Source of the DNA: Flaccisagitta enflata
Taxonomy: Eukaryota; Chaetognatha; Sagittoidea; Aphragmophora
Direction of reading: 5' to 3'
DNA length: 64,000 bases
NCBI GenBank assembly: GCA_965153355.1
Contig: OZ231128.1
Location: 43,028,001 to 43,092,000 of the forward strand
The notes below the pieces were generated by a model, which ran no database searches, was not told where the DNA came from, and was given only the letters and a program-made list of their open reading frames with translations. Both the position numbers and the translations under genes were made by a program. Positions 43,102 through 54,099 of the stretch are shown here, one piece after another. Position 1 is the first letter of the stretch, and each line of letters begins with the position of its first letter.

Positions 43102-45003
43102 ATGGCCAACCCCAAGGTAAATTGACATGCACTTCATTTGCACGTACGTTTTGTTCTTCTAACGTTTTGCTCTACCATTCTGACTTAGCCCCTGCGTAAT
43201 TTTTCTAACTCGCGCTCTCATACTCTTCCATACTCTCACGCGCGCGCGCACATCTACACTCGCTGCAATCGAAGCCGTGATGGTTTATTCTCGTAGCCGT
43301 TGTGGTCAAAATGTAGCGAAAATCAATTTCGAGTTAATGGTCGCTCATTGAGGCTTTTTTGTCCTTTGTGCATTACCCAAACGCGAGACAAATTCTTCCT
43401 CTTCAGATTTGCTCAGAGACAATCGTGTTTTTAGCGAGCCACTCGGTCGCTCGCTACGTTCGTTCGCTCTCACCGCTCACTCTGCTCACTCAATCTGTAA
43501 TAGTCTGCTCCGCTCGCTCCGTTCACGGGCTTGCTCACTCACTTCGCTCACTCCCTCGTGGAATATTTAAAATTCTTGGATGTGTTCACGCTGTAAACGC
43601 GTTCAATGGGAACAAACGCGCTTTTCATCAACACTAGAAGCGCGCTCTAAGCTAATATTTCTGCTCTTCAACAGGTATTCTTCGACATCACCGTCGATGG
43701 CCAGGCCAAAGGGCGCATCGAGTTCACGCTCTTTGCCGACGTTGTTCCCAAGACGGCTGAAAACTTTAGAGCTCTCTGCACAGGAGAGAAGGGCTTTGGT
43801 TTCAAGGTATAACGATAGAGGACAAGTGGGCCATCGATGAATGACCACCCTTATGATTGGATAAAGAATGAATATAAGGATTTCCCGAAGTATGAAAAAT
43901 GTTAGCACTGCTTTTCCGATGACAACCTCCAATTTCTGTGCGCTTGCGTGATGTAACAACGGATAGACGGACGCGGCAACCCACCGACCAAATAACCCGT
44001 TGGCTGCTTGGAAAGTGTCACGCGATATATTTTTGTAACCTTATCCCCCTTTTGTAGGGCTGTAAATTTCATCGTATCATTCCCGAGTTCATGATTCAAG
44101 GCGGCGACTTCACTCGCGGTAACGGAACCGGTGGAAAGTCTATCTACGGAGAGAAGTTCGCTGGTGAGATACATATGCGGCTGTGGGTGTCTCCAGTGTA
44201 ACGTTGATGGTATACAAATCAGTTGTGCGTGTAAGCTCTGGGTTACCTGACAAACAACACATTTCATTTCCTTTCCTTTACTACGCAGATGAAAACTTTG
44301 CCCTGAAGCACACCAAGCCGGGAATTCTCTCCATGGGTGAGTAGACCGTTTTTGCTCGTAGTGGCTAGTGCGTTTGATGGTGTTGTTACGATGGCCTTGC
44401 TGTGTCGCGGATAGATCGTGAAGAGATAGAAATGGTTCCTTCTGACCACCGCGAGTCTGGTAAAACTTGCCAGTCTCCGGTTCGCTTTCACGCGGGGAGG
44501 ACACATCAAATCGTGTGAGTTTTTTGCCTGATGGTGGATCTTACGTGATTTGTATCACCATCATTTCCAAAACTCTGACAAAGCGGCTGTCGTCATATTG
44601 TGTGATGTAATGATATAGTTGTCGCCTCGTCGGTCTGCTCATAGTTGCGTCACTAGGTTAAAGATCGTTATCGTGATGTCTTTCTTTGTGTTAGCCAATG
44701 CCGGCCCTAATACGAACGGCTCCCAATTCTTCATCTGCACGGTGAAAACTTCGTGGTTGGATGGAAAGCACGTCGTATTCGGCGAAGTCTCGTCCAACAT
44801 GGAGTTGGTAAGAACGGACTTACCATAACGTCTATGATTTTAATTCTTATTTCATGCACAGTAACGAGTGCAAATTCACGGCCCATCTGGCCCACTCACG
44901 TGTGTAAAATTTGTTCCTACAGGTAAAGCAAATCGAGGCGTGTGGGACCGGAAGTGGAAAGCCCAAGGCCGAAGTTATGATCAGCGACTGTGGTCAATGC
45001 TGA
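43102..45003 (+). CDS. PPIA: Cyclophilin A-type peptidyl-prolyl isomerase, six exons
   Basis: Exons are 43102-43116, 43675-43806, 44058-44163, 44289-44336, 44695-44807 and 44923-45003, all in phase, giving 164 residues, one fewer than human cyclophilin A. It catalyses cis-trans isomerisation of X-Pro bonds in the cytosol and is the cyclosporin target in other species. Visible active-site features: [20 protein letters not shown] containing the catalytic Arg, the GSQFFICT strand, and [11 protein letters not shown] containing the conserved Trp. There is no signal peptide or C-terminal extension, so the cytosolic form fits. The first exon codes only MANPK. Introns 1 and 4 hold H/ACA-type RNAs of families A and B. 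A single AATAAA lies 80 bases after the stop. Confidence 0.97.
43259..43393 (+). ncRNA. H/ACA-type snoRNA, family A, copy 2 (cyclophilin intron 1)
   Basis: Hairpin 1 lower stem CGCTGC (43261) with GTAGCG (43313). H box AAATCA at 43320-43325. Hairpin 2 lower CGAGTT with AACGCG, pocket AATGGTC/ATTACCC, ACA at 43388-43390. The upper stem is weaker than in copies 1 and 3. Confidence 0.7.
43425..43640 (+). repeat. Dispersed intronic repeat shared with beta-tubulin intron 4
   Basis: CTCCGCTCGCTCCGTTCACG, CACTCACTTCGCTCACTCCC and GTGTTCACGCTGTAAACGCG repeat in the same order as at 15.43-15.57 kb. GCGTTC/GAACAAACGC can form a terminal hairpin. Confidence 0.5.
44436..44583 (+). ncRNA. H/ACA-type snoRNA, family B, copy 2 (cyclophilin intron 4)
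   Basis: Hairpin 1 TCCT/AGGA with inner CTGG/CCAG; H box ACATCA at 44503-44508. Hairpin 2 GAGTTTT/AAAACTC, pocket TTGCC/TTTCC, upper TGATGGTG with CACCATCA (all Watson-Crick), ACA at 44578-44580. Compared with copy 1, the GG-CG/CG-TC positions changed together, keeping the stem. Confidence 0.82.
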
Positions 45004-45082
45004 GTATGCTTGGCCAAAAGCACTACAACAATATCCTTAGCACACTATTTGCAACATTCAGCTTTGCGAACAAATTTGAAGA

Positions 45083-45088
45083 AATAAA
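45083..45088 (+). terminator. Poly(A) signal of cyclophilin A
   Basis: AATAAA 80 bases downstream of the stop codon. Confidence 0.65.
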
Positions 45089-45099
45089 GTATCTCAAAC

Positions 45100-45891
45100 G
45101 CTGGCTTTCGAGAGATCTCTGACCAGGATGATTCTTGATTGTCCGGATATAATGTCTGTTTTTAGGTGAGGTTTCCGTCTTAAACCCTTTTATTCTCACG
45201 TCCGTTTGTTGCAAGGTTATCTCATTTAATCCAAACATGTTCTCGTTTTAATCAATTTATTCCTCTTATCTGCAGCTTTTGTGACATGGGAAATTTCGCT
45301 ACGGGGCGGCCTCCACGCAATATTGATGGAATATGATCGACAAGATTCAAAATCAACATACATTTTATAAAGCGTATCTTTTGCGACGACCCATGACTTT
45401 CAGCGAGATGAATATTTGGCAATATTTGGCTCTTAGTTCCCTGGGTGCAGACGTTTTTGCCCTCACGCGTTTCTGACGTACGGCATGTTTTATTTGCTGT
45501 CCGAATGTTTCCGAAAAAAGCAAGTTTTAATTGCTAACTTTCTCATCTCAACATTTGTTCATTCCTACCTACTCATTACTTTTGAATCTCTTTATTCCAT
45601 GAAATTTCTGAGTAGTTTCCTTTTCTTGACGCTGGTTTTTATTTGGAGAGATTTTTTTTACGTTCCTACAAATTGCTGTCTTTAATTTCGAGACGGGTTT
45701 CATGTTAATGAATTGATCGTGATATAGCCAGGAATATATGATAATTTTTATCGATGGTTCGTCTTTTGTGATATGGTGGTGAATTTCCCTTTCAGAGTTT
45801 TTTGCGTCCTTTAAAACTCTCCTTTTGTCTTTAAACCCGTTTTGGGCCATCCTTGCTTCACACGTGGTAACCGTAACTTCAACCACTCAAG
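45100..45891 (+). other. Intergenic region, cyclophilin A to P0
   Basis: About 800 bases. No RNA gene or clear core promoter was recognised. The last bases before the P0 ATG (CCACTCAAG) resemble a weak 3' splice acceptor. Confidence 0.4.
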
Positions 45892-48800
45892 ATGGGCAGG
45901 TATTCCCATTTGCATTGGTAATATCATTCACCGTTGTCTCGTTACTGATTTAATCATGTGATTTATTTCAATTATTTTAGCTACTCTGTTTCTCTACTCA
46001 TTCAGGGAAGACAAATCTACCTGGAAGTCCAACTATTTCCTCAAGCTCCTCAATCTTTTGGATGAATATCCCAAATTTTTCATCGTCGGTGCCGACAATG
46101 TTGGGTACGTCAACAATTGCCTAGATTTTCGTCGCGTGATATCAATTTGTCATTATTTACACAACAATCTTGATGTTTATCCAGTTCCAACCAGATGCAG
46201 CAGATCCGTATCGCTCTTCGCGGGTCCGCCGAGGTTTTGATGGGGAAGAACACTATGATGCGTAAAGCTATCAGAGGTCATCTCGACTCCAACCCAGCTT
46301 TGGAGAAGGTAATTCTTGGAGATGCCTACCAACTCTTGGCAACTGAATGCAAATGATGACCTTTGTCTGTCAATCCACTGACATGTATCTAAACATGCGA
46401 TGATGACAGTATTAAAGCGCTGATGTCTTACAATGATTTAACGTATTTCCGACCTGTGCATTGACGCCACCAAACCACGGACTGGTACTGAATCTCGGAC
46501 TACCGACGCCGTGCCTGTCAATCACGTCCCCACTGTTTCGGTGGCTCTGGCACTTTATATCTTTTACCCTGCTCTACCCTTTTCTTGCCCAAAGGTTCTC
46601 CCCCACATCGTTGACAACATCGGTTTCGTCTTCACCAAAGGCGATTTGGTCGACGTTCGCGACAAGTTGCTCAGCAACAAGAAGCCCGCTTCCGCCAAGG
46701 CAGGCGCTTTGGCGCCCATCGACGTCTTTGTCCCAGCCATGAACACCGGCCTCGGACCCGAGAAGACTTCTTTCTTCCAGGTGAATTGGTCATGCCGATC
46801 GAATGCTGCCGATTGCCGAATGCTGATTGAACGAATTCAAGATTCCCTATATTCTATTCAATCGCATCTTAATTTTGCGTTAACTCCATATCGCCATGTA
46901 GGCTTTGCAAATCGCCACGAAGATTACGAGAGGAACTATTGAAATTCTCAACGAAGTTCACATCATCAAGAAGGATGAGAAGGTGGGCGCTTCCGAGGCC
47001 ACGCTCCTTGGAATGTTGAACATCCATCCTTTCGCCTATGGATTGCAAATCTTGCAGGTTGGTAGTTAGTCTATCAGACATGGATAACTTGCAGTTCGGT
47101 TTTGACCACTGTCTTTTTTAGATGCGTCCTCGCATCTCTATAAGAGGGTATGAAGGAATGAAGGAATGAAGGAAGGAAGATCCGTAACGCGAAAATTTCA
47201 AAACGCGATTTTCAAGGTTTTCTCTTCATTTCTCTTCATATTTCTTCTTGTCTCTTATATTTCTTTTGTCTCTTACATCTCTTTTGTCACTTTTGTCTCT
47301 TTTGTCTCCTATGTCTCTTATGTCTCCTATATGTCTCTTATATCTCTTATTTCTCTTATGTATCTTAGGTCTCTTATGTCTCTTTTGTCTCTTTTGTCTC
47401 TTTTGTCTCTTTTTCTCTTTGGTCTCTTATGTCTCTTTTATCTCCTATATGTCTCCTTTGTCTCCTATATGTCTCCTATATGTCTCTTACATCTCTTATG
47501 TCTCTTATATCTCTTATGTCTCTTACATCTCTTATATCTCATACATCTCTTACATCTCTTATATCTCTTATGTCTCTTATGTCTCTTATGTCTCTTCATT
47601 TCTCTTCATGTCTCTATATGTCTCTTATGTCTCCTCATGTTTCCTCATGTCTCTTCATGTCTCTCCATATCTCTCCATGTCTCTCCAAGTCCCTTCATGT
47701 CTCTTCGTGAGATTGAGGCAGGGGGTGTGGGAGGCGTGGGGGAGGGGTGGGGAGGAGTGGGGAGGGGTGGGGAGGCGTGGGGGGAGGGTGGGGAGGCGGG
47801 GAGGGAGGGGTGGGGAGGCCTGGGCGGGGAGGCGGGGAGGGTGGGGAGGCGGGGGAGGGGTGGGGAGGTGTGGGGGGGGGACGGGTGGAGAGGCGTGGGG
47901 GGGGGAGAGAGGAATCAGTTTATATTTTTCTCTTTATCTCTGAATCTTTATATTTTCATATTATTATATCTTAATATCTTAATAAATTGTATGATAATAT
48001 CTTAAGTCTAAAGAGGACGCATCTATTGGACATCTCTTGGCCTTGTTCGTCTTTCCACTCCCTTGGCGTTCTTTACCCATTTCTTGTGATTGACCCATTT
48101 GGGTGCTCCACATAATAAAAGAAGGGAGTATCCTTTCACCTTGCTTTGGTAATGCGGAGGAGCATAAGTCATGAAGATGACTATTTTTTTTTTATTTCAA
48201 GTTCTCACACTCATTCCAGAAATCATCAAAATCCTGTGTAGTTTTACTAAAGGGATAATAATTTGTTCAAAAAAATCAGGATGTTTGTAATAATAAACTA
48301 AAATATCAGGACAAAAGCTATAAAAGAGTTACCTAAAAGGCAGATTAACAATATTGTAAAGAGTACAAATTAGTGAAAGCTATTTCAAAGAATATCAGCA
48401 TATTGTTTTATCCCACTGCATTATGCAAATTAACTCTTCAAAATAGTAAGTTCTAAAATTAATTATTCCAGATTAGGTAATGAGGGTTAAAACAATCAAC
48501 TTTTGCTATGTGAAGCACCCAATTGACCCATTCTTGTACCTAAGATCGTTTACTATTCCCATCACTTTTGTTCAATCTCAGGTGTACGATGGTGGTTCTA
48601 TCTTCCACCCATCTGTGTTGGACATCACCGACGAGGATATTCGCGCCAAATTCATCGAAGGCGCCGCCATCGTCACCATGACTTGTCTCGGTATCGGGTA
48701 TCCGACACCCGCCTCCGTACCTCACATGGTTTCTAACGCTTTCAGGTAACGAATGAGGTCACAATTGGTTAGGAGAGTGAATTTAGTTCCACTTGCATGA

Positions 48801-49552
48801 TGACCATTGTCTGTCAATCCACTGACATGTATTTCGTACATGCGTTGATGACATTTTTAAGCTCTGATGCATGGAAAATCAATCTGCCTGCTATGCCATG
48901 CAGTTTCTTTCTCTTGTTATCTTCCCTCGATTCTCTCTGTCTGTATGTCTGTCTCTTTCTGTTTATATCTTTCTCCCTTTCTCTCCTTTCTTATTTTCTT
49001 TTTCTTTCCCTCTTACTTTCCCTCTTACTTTCCCTCTTACTTTCTCCTTACTTCCCCTCTTACTTTCCTTCTTACTTTCCTTCTTACTTTCTTGCTTTCC
49101 TTCTTACTTCTTACTTTCCTTCCTACTTTCCTTCCTACTTTCCTTCTTACTTTCCTTCTTACTTTCCTTCTTACTTTCCTTCTTTGTTTCTTCCCTTCTC
49201 TCTTTCGTTCCTTCTTTCTTTCTTTCCTTCTCTCTCTTTCTTTCCTTCTTTCTTCCCTCTCTTTCGTCCTTTCTATCCTCCTATCCTGCTCCTTCTTTCT
49301 CCCACTTTTGTTTCTACCTTTAGAAATCTGTTGGCGATCGCCGTGGAGACGGATTACACTTTCAAAGAAGCTGAGCAGATCAAGGACATGATCGCCAATC
49401 CCGAAAAGTTCGCCGCCATAGCCGCTCCCGTGGCTGCTGCCGCGGCACCGGCCGCTGCGGCTGCCGCTCCCGCCGAAGAGGCCAAACCTGCCGCCAAGGA
49501 GGAATCTGATGAGGAATCCGATGACGATATGGGCTTCGGTCTTTTCGACTAA
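45892..49552 (+). CDS. RPLP0: 60S acidic ribosomal protein P0 (uL10), seven exons
   Basis: Exons are 45892-45899, 46006-46104, 46185-46308, 46595-46780, 46902-47057, 48582-48745 and 49324-49552, in phase, giving 321 residues (human 317). P0 anchors the ribosomal stalk to 28S rRNA and binds P1/P2 dimers. Seen in order: [46 protein letters not shown], the KGDLVDVRD loop, [19 protein letters not shown], the P1/P2-binding C-terminal half, an alanine-rich hinge and the tail [13 protein letters not shown], identical over its last ten residues to P2. The first exon encodes just MGR(part). Introns 3 and 6 each hold a family 2 box C/D RNA, and intron 5 an HP element full of minisatellite. Confidence 0.97.
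46349..46428 (+). ncRNA. Box C/D snoRNA, family 2, copy 2 (P0 intron 3)
   Basis: Box C ATGATGA at 46353-46359, guide TGTCTGTCAATCCA, D' CTGA, a small CATGT/ACATG hairpin, C' ATGATGA, second guide CAGTATTAAAGCG, box D CTGA at 46420-46423. The D' guide is complementary to 18S GGATTGACAGA. Confidence 0.85.
47120..48050 (+). repeat. HP-family element with minisatellite in P0 intron 5
   Basis: The left end TTTTAGATGCGTCCTCGCAT carries the palindrome GATGCG/CGCATC, a compensated variant of GTCGCG/CGCGAC, followed by CTCTATAAGAG. The right end is GAGGACGCATC then CTCTTGGCCTTGTT. Inside are TCTCTTATG units (47220-47705) and a G-rich GGGGAGGCGTG array (47720-47910). Long frames on the plus strand are artefacts of these arrays. 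Confidence 0.8.
48051..48580 (+). other. Rest of P0 intron 5
   Basis: AT-rich intronic sequence; no feature recognised. Confidence 0.5.
48793..48872 (+). ncRNA. Box C/D snoRNA, family 2, copy 3 (P0 intron 6)
   Basis: Box C ATGATGA at 48797-48803, guide TGTCTGTCAATCCA, D' CTGA, CATGTA/TACATG hairpin, C' TTGATGA, second guide CATTTTTAAGCT, box D CTGA at 48864-48867. Flanking TTGCA/TGCATG bases can form a short terminal stem. Confidence 0.86.
48900..49318 (+). repeat. Pyrimidine minisatellite in P0 intron 6
   Basis: TTACTTTCCTTC and related CT-rich units run from the C/D RNA to the exon 7 acceptor. The three plus-strand frames rich in Phe, Ser and Leu are not genes, apart from the last ~76 codons of one of them, which are P0 exon 7. 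Confidence 0.9.
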
Positions 49553-49860
49553 GGCGTTAGCTGCGTGCCGATTTGGAATTTCTGGCTCCTCATTGACGGA
49601 ATAATCATAATTATGCCTCAGCAAGGAGCGAAATATGATGGAACTCTCCAGGGGGTTTTATAGGACGATGCAGACTCAAAATTTAAGTTCATTTTTTGTC
49701 AAAATTGGAAGTTTCTTCATTCCGTTTTAAGTCAATTATTTAGATGCATTCCATTTCCGCTGTTTGATCGCGTGTATTTGGGATTACATTACAAGAATTA
49801 TTTTTATTAGTCTCGTTAAACACATTTGCATCTTAGGGTTATACATTCTTTTTATCATTT

Positions 49861-49866
49861 AATAAA
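49861..49866 (+). terminator. Possible P0 poly(A) signal, six bases before AAMP ATG
   Basis: AATAAA lies 309 bases after the P0 stop and immediately upstream of the first AAMP ATG at 49872. Confidence 0.45.
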
Positions 49867-49871
49867 CATTC

Positions 49872-51840
49872 ATGGTGAGTGGAAAAGGAACTCCGCCTAG
49901 GATGGCGGACGATGACGACGACTTTGATCTGGATGAAGCTGATGAGGTTATTGAATTGGATGAAAATGACCGAATCGACGACGACGATGATGAAGATTTG
50001 GATGATATCGGCGAAGGTATGGGAATGTTGTGCAAGAGATAAATCATGAGCTTTATTCTTATACCTTTTTTGTCTGAACGATGATTAGTGCACATCGTTC
50101 AGGACATTATCGTTGCTGACGGAGGCGGGCTGGCGGAAATGAACCTAGTTTCGCGGATTTAATAAAAATTCCTTTTCCCCACTCCCGCCCCAGTGATGGA
50201 TGACGATGAAGCGAAGCCAGTTTTGTTTGATCCTCCTGCCGTTGATGACGCCGTCTCAGTCTTCGATCGTCATTCTGCGTCCGCTTCCGCCTCGGAACCC
50301 AATTCTGTCTTCAGCGTCGCTTTGGATCCTACCGGAAGTGTCGCTGTTAGTGGAGGGGAAGATGATAAAGCGTTTGTCTGGCGAGTCGCCGACGGTTCCG
50401 TGCTCTTTGAATGTTCTGGACATCAGGTACTCTTGTTTGGTCTGTTCGCTTATCTAGAGCTAATGAGGCTAGCTCTAATAGGCTACTGCTACTGGATTGA
50501 AATTTTTTGTTTTCTCAAAGGATTCTGTGATTTGCGTTGCGTTCAATCATGATGGTTCCATGGTCGCCACAGGGGATATGGCAGGGATGATTAAGGTAGG
50601 TTATTAAAATCCTCAACGCCATTCTCTGCCCCCCCCCCCCTCTTCCCTCTCCTCTACTATCTTAAGTCATACATCTTTATGTGATCTCATGCTCAGGTTT
50701 GGAAAGTTTCGAGCGGGAAAGAAGTTTGGAGTTTCGAGTGTGCCGATTTGGAGTGGCTCTTCTGGCATCCCGTTGCTGCGGTCATCATTGCCGGTAATTT
50801 GACATCCGTCATTTTAGAACTGGTCATGGTGTACTTAGTTAAAAGCGCTGTCCATCTCGTCGGCCGCACCTTTCATCATTTGGAACGTTGATTAACTACC
50901 GATTAGCTCATCCCTTTCGTTGAATTGATGGTACTTCAGGTACAATTGATGGTTCCTCGTGGATGTGGAAGATTCCATCTGGCGACTGCAAGACTTACTC
51001 GGGTCCTAATTGTCCTTCCTCCGTCGGCAAGCTCCATCCTGATGGCAAGCGGGTTTGCGTCGGCTACGGTGACGGGAGTCTCAGGATTTGGGATCTGAAA
51101 GCTGCCTCCGTAACGCATACTATCGGGTATGGTAACAAAAAAATGAATGAATGCATTATCCAATTTTCTGCACGTTCATTTCATTCGTTTGTCCCTTTTT
51201 CAGTCAGTACTATATAACCTGTCATTCATCATTTCATCCGTTCTTTGTCTGCTCAAACGTGTATTCATTCAGTGACCTTCATTCCGACAACGTCACGTGT
51301 ATGGATGTTCATCGCGACGGCAATCTTCTTCTCACGGGATCCGTCGACGGTCGCGCGTGTCTCGTCAATCCCAACTCTGGTAAAGTCATCGCCCGTCTCC
51401 CCGTCTGCGAATCTCCTTCCTCTGGAGCGCCTTCGACGAGTCAATCGGCGGCTGAAGCCGATGATGCAGCCGAAGATCCAGAGGACTCAGTGGAAGCTGT
51501 TGCGCTTTCTAACGGCCTGCCGATCGCCGCCACCGGAACGCTTTCCGGGAGACTCTTAATCTGGGACTTGAACTCCGAAAAACTGCGCCACGATCCGATT
51601 CAGTTGGAAGGTGGCGTGACGAGACTCGCGTGGCACGGTTCCGCAGGTAGTGATTTACTGTTTTGCTCCTCTTTGGACGGTTCGGCGTCGGCATTCGACG
51701 GCCGGACGGGCGGCGTAGTGCGTAGATGGACTGGGCATCGCGGACAGGTGTTAGACATGTCGGTTGCCCCCATGGGCAATTTTTGCCTTACCGCCGCTGG
51801 AGATGGCACTGTGAGAACTTATACGCTAAATCGTGATTGA
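49872..51840 (+). CDS. AAMP: AAMP-like WD40-repeat protein, six exons
   Basis: Exons are 49872-50016, 50194-50426, 50521-50595, 50697-50793, 50940-51126 and 51273-51840, in phase, giving 434 residues if the first ATG is used, equal to human AAMP. A second in-frame ATG at 49902 would remove ten residues. After an acidic N-terminus ([27 protein letters not shown]) come WD repeats: [82 protein letters not shown], and a last one ending [14 protein letters not shown] family members are cytosolic propeller proteins linked to cell migration and, as yeast Sqt1, to ribosomal protein uL16 chaperoning. The ribosome link suits the neighbourhood but is inference. AATAAA follows the stop by 60 bases. Confidence 0.93.
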
Positions 51841-51899
51841 CATTCATGATTAGTTAATTACATACGGTCCACGTGATGTATCTTCGTTATTACCACGCG

Positions 51900-51905
51900 A
51901 ATAAA
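51900..51905 (+). terminator. Poly(A) signal of AAMP
   Basis: AATAAA 60 bases after the stop codon, followed by an A-rich run. Confidence 0.7.
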
Positions 51906-52129
51906 AAAAGACGCACTTTTAAATGACCATTTTAACCATTTAATTTTTGATTTCAAGTTAAATGTTTTGCACTATTGAAAAGCCCCGTTTGTAAGCTTTG
52001 AGAATCAACAAGAAAAAGTTCTTTATCTTATGGCATTTGGGCCTAGTAAAAAATAGAGTAAAAATAGTCAAGAATCGTTTTCACAATTCCATAAGAGAAA
52101 AATAATTCAAGACAATCAGTGTTTCACTT

Positions 52130-53280
52130 TGATGAGCTATAACTTTTAAACCGTTTGAGATACAGACTTGGGATTGGTCTAGAATGAAAGAAAATTCGAA
52201 AATCTTCAAAATTCCTTTCACTGAAAAAATGGTTGAAAGTTTTTCATAAGTACAGGGGTAGGCGTGCTAAAAAATTTTTAACATTTTTTAACATTTTGCT
52301 CTTTTTAAAGTTTTTGTTAAAAAATGTTAAAAAATGTTTAAAAGTGATTATGTAAAAATGTTCAGAATGTCGTGAAAAATGGTAAAAAAATATTTTAAAA
52401 AAATAAAAAAAAAGTAATTGTCAAAAAAAGTTAATAGATGTTAAAAGACATTGTAAAACAGTTTAAAAAGCATGAAAAAATATTGTATAACAGTTTGAAA
52501 AGCAACAAAATGTTAAAAAATGTTAAAAAATGTTAAAAAATGTTAAAAAATGTTAGAAAATATTAAAAATGTTAAAAGAAATGTTGAAAAATGTTTAGAA
52601 AAGTTTAGAAATGTTAAAAAATGGTAAGAAATGATAAAAAATAATAAGAAATGTTAAAAAATGTTTAAAAAATGATAGTAAATGGGTACAAAAAACATAC
52701 TAGAAATAAGCTAAATTTTTGGATTGTGTTGATTTGCGCTTGAATCAACTATTATAAAAGATTCTTGATGTTTTTCTATATTTTAACATATTTTTTTTTC
52801 AAAATTTTTCACATTTACTCATACCTATAATTTTTAAATGTTCTTTAACACTTTTTAACATTTTTTAACACTATTTAACATTTTTTAACACTTTTTAACA
52901 TTTTTTAACACTTTTTAACACTTTTTAACATTTTTTAACACTATTTAACATTTTTTTACACTTTTTAACACTTTTTAACATTTTTTAACATTTTTAACAT
53001 TTTTTAACATTTTGCACCTTTTAAAAATTCTGATCTGCTAAAAAATGTTAAAAAATGTTAAAAATTTTTTAGCACGCCTACCCCTGTAATTAATTTCATA
53101 AGAAAAAGAAACAATACGATTTTTTTCATGATTTTGTATTTTGTTATGTGCTCAAAATAATAGTTGTCTTTGACTGGCTGTAACTTTTAAACGGTTTGAG
53201 ATACAGACCTGGGACTGGTCTAGATTGAAAGAAAATTTGGAAATCTTCAAATTACATTCAATGAAAAAATTTTTTGACAA
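52130..53280. repeat. Direct repeats flanking a CAGGGGTAGGCG foldback
   Basis: The foldback (52255-53093) starts TACAGGGGTAGGCGTGCTAA and ends with its mirror TTAGCACGCCTACCCCTGTA, with TA at both edges; the interior is ATGTTAAAAA units inverted against TTTTTAACAT units. On each side lies a similar ~100-bp block (TAACTTTTAAACNGTTTGAG then ATACAGACYTGGGAYTGGTC). Confidence 0.8.
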
Positions 53281-53289
53281 TTTTTTTTG

Positions 53290-54090
53290 TCTGTTCTATC
53301 AACAAATGACCAGGTGTCTTTTTTTTTTTTTGATATGCGTGGTAGTATCATATTAACCTAATCTTGTTGCCAAATGAAGTTTCTTGTGAAGGATATGAAC
53401 GATAGTTGAAGCTAACTGGTTAAGAACTGAGATTTCACACAAAATGTGATTAATATAACATTGTTCAATAATTGTCCATAGTCCTTAAATTCAGCGTAAC
53501 ATTGTCTAGTCAGATGACACGATATCAGATAAATTGATAAAGCCGATGGGTCCGCGGTTTGACAATTTCCTCAGGGTCCAGTTTTTTGGCCGATTCAGTG
53601 AGTTCATTTCGCGTTTAAGGCCCGCTTACTCTAGAGCCAGCGTTAACTCCTAACAGCTCAACCAGTCTGATTCTAGATTTCTAAATTCTCTTTGATGATC
53701 GTTTTAGATTACTAACTTATTTTAAATCCGGCTCAACCATCCCGTATAATTGAATCGGAGTTCGTTTCTTGTTTCACTCGTTCAATATTTGCTTTTCCCA
53801 GAATGAGAGGAAAAACAATTTTCCTTTGGTCTTCGTGAGGGACCAAAAAGTAAAGTGGGTGCAGCCATGGAAACTAACTCAGAAATGTTAGTGGGGGAAA
53901 AAATTCTTTCAACAATTTTAATCCAAACCATTTTAGACCGTGGAAGGACATTTTTGTCCGCGACGGAATACCATTCCAACGCGGACTATAATTCGAGGCG
54001 GGTGGGTGTCGTCGTCGTTGTCGTTGTCCACACTTTTAAAATGGGCTAACTTTTGAACGCCTTGACCGATTTGCTTCATATTGGAGGGAA
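53290..54090. other. Intergenic DNA, no assigned gene
   Basis: A possible missing first exon of the 5'-nucleotidase could lie here. A frame from 53855 with several Met codons exists but shows no protein family. GTCGTCGTCGTTGTCGTTGT is a short microsatellite near 54008. Confidence 0.4.
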
Positions 54091-54099
54091 GTTGTATTT

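Noticed and set aside
47166-48005. 279-codon frame rich in Leu, Ser and Tyr, then Gly
   Set aside because: Product of TCTCTTATG and GGGGAGGCGTG arrays in P0 intron 5.
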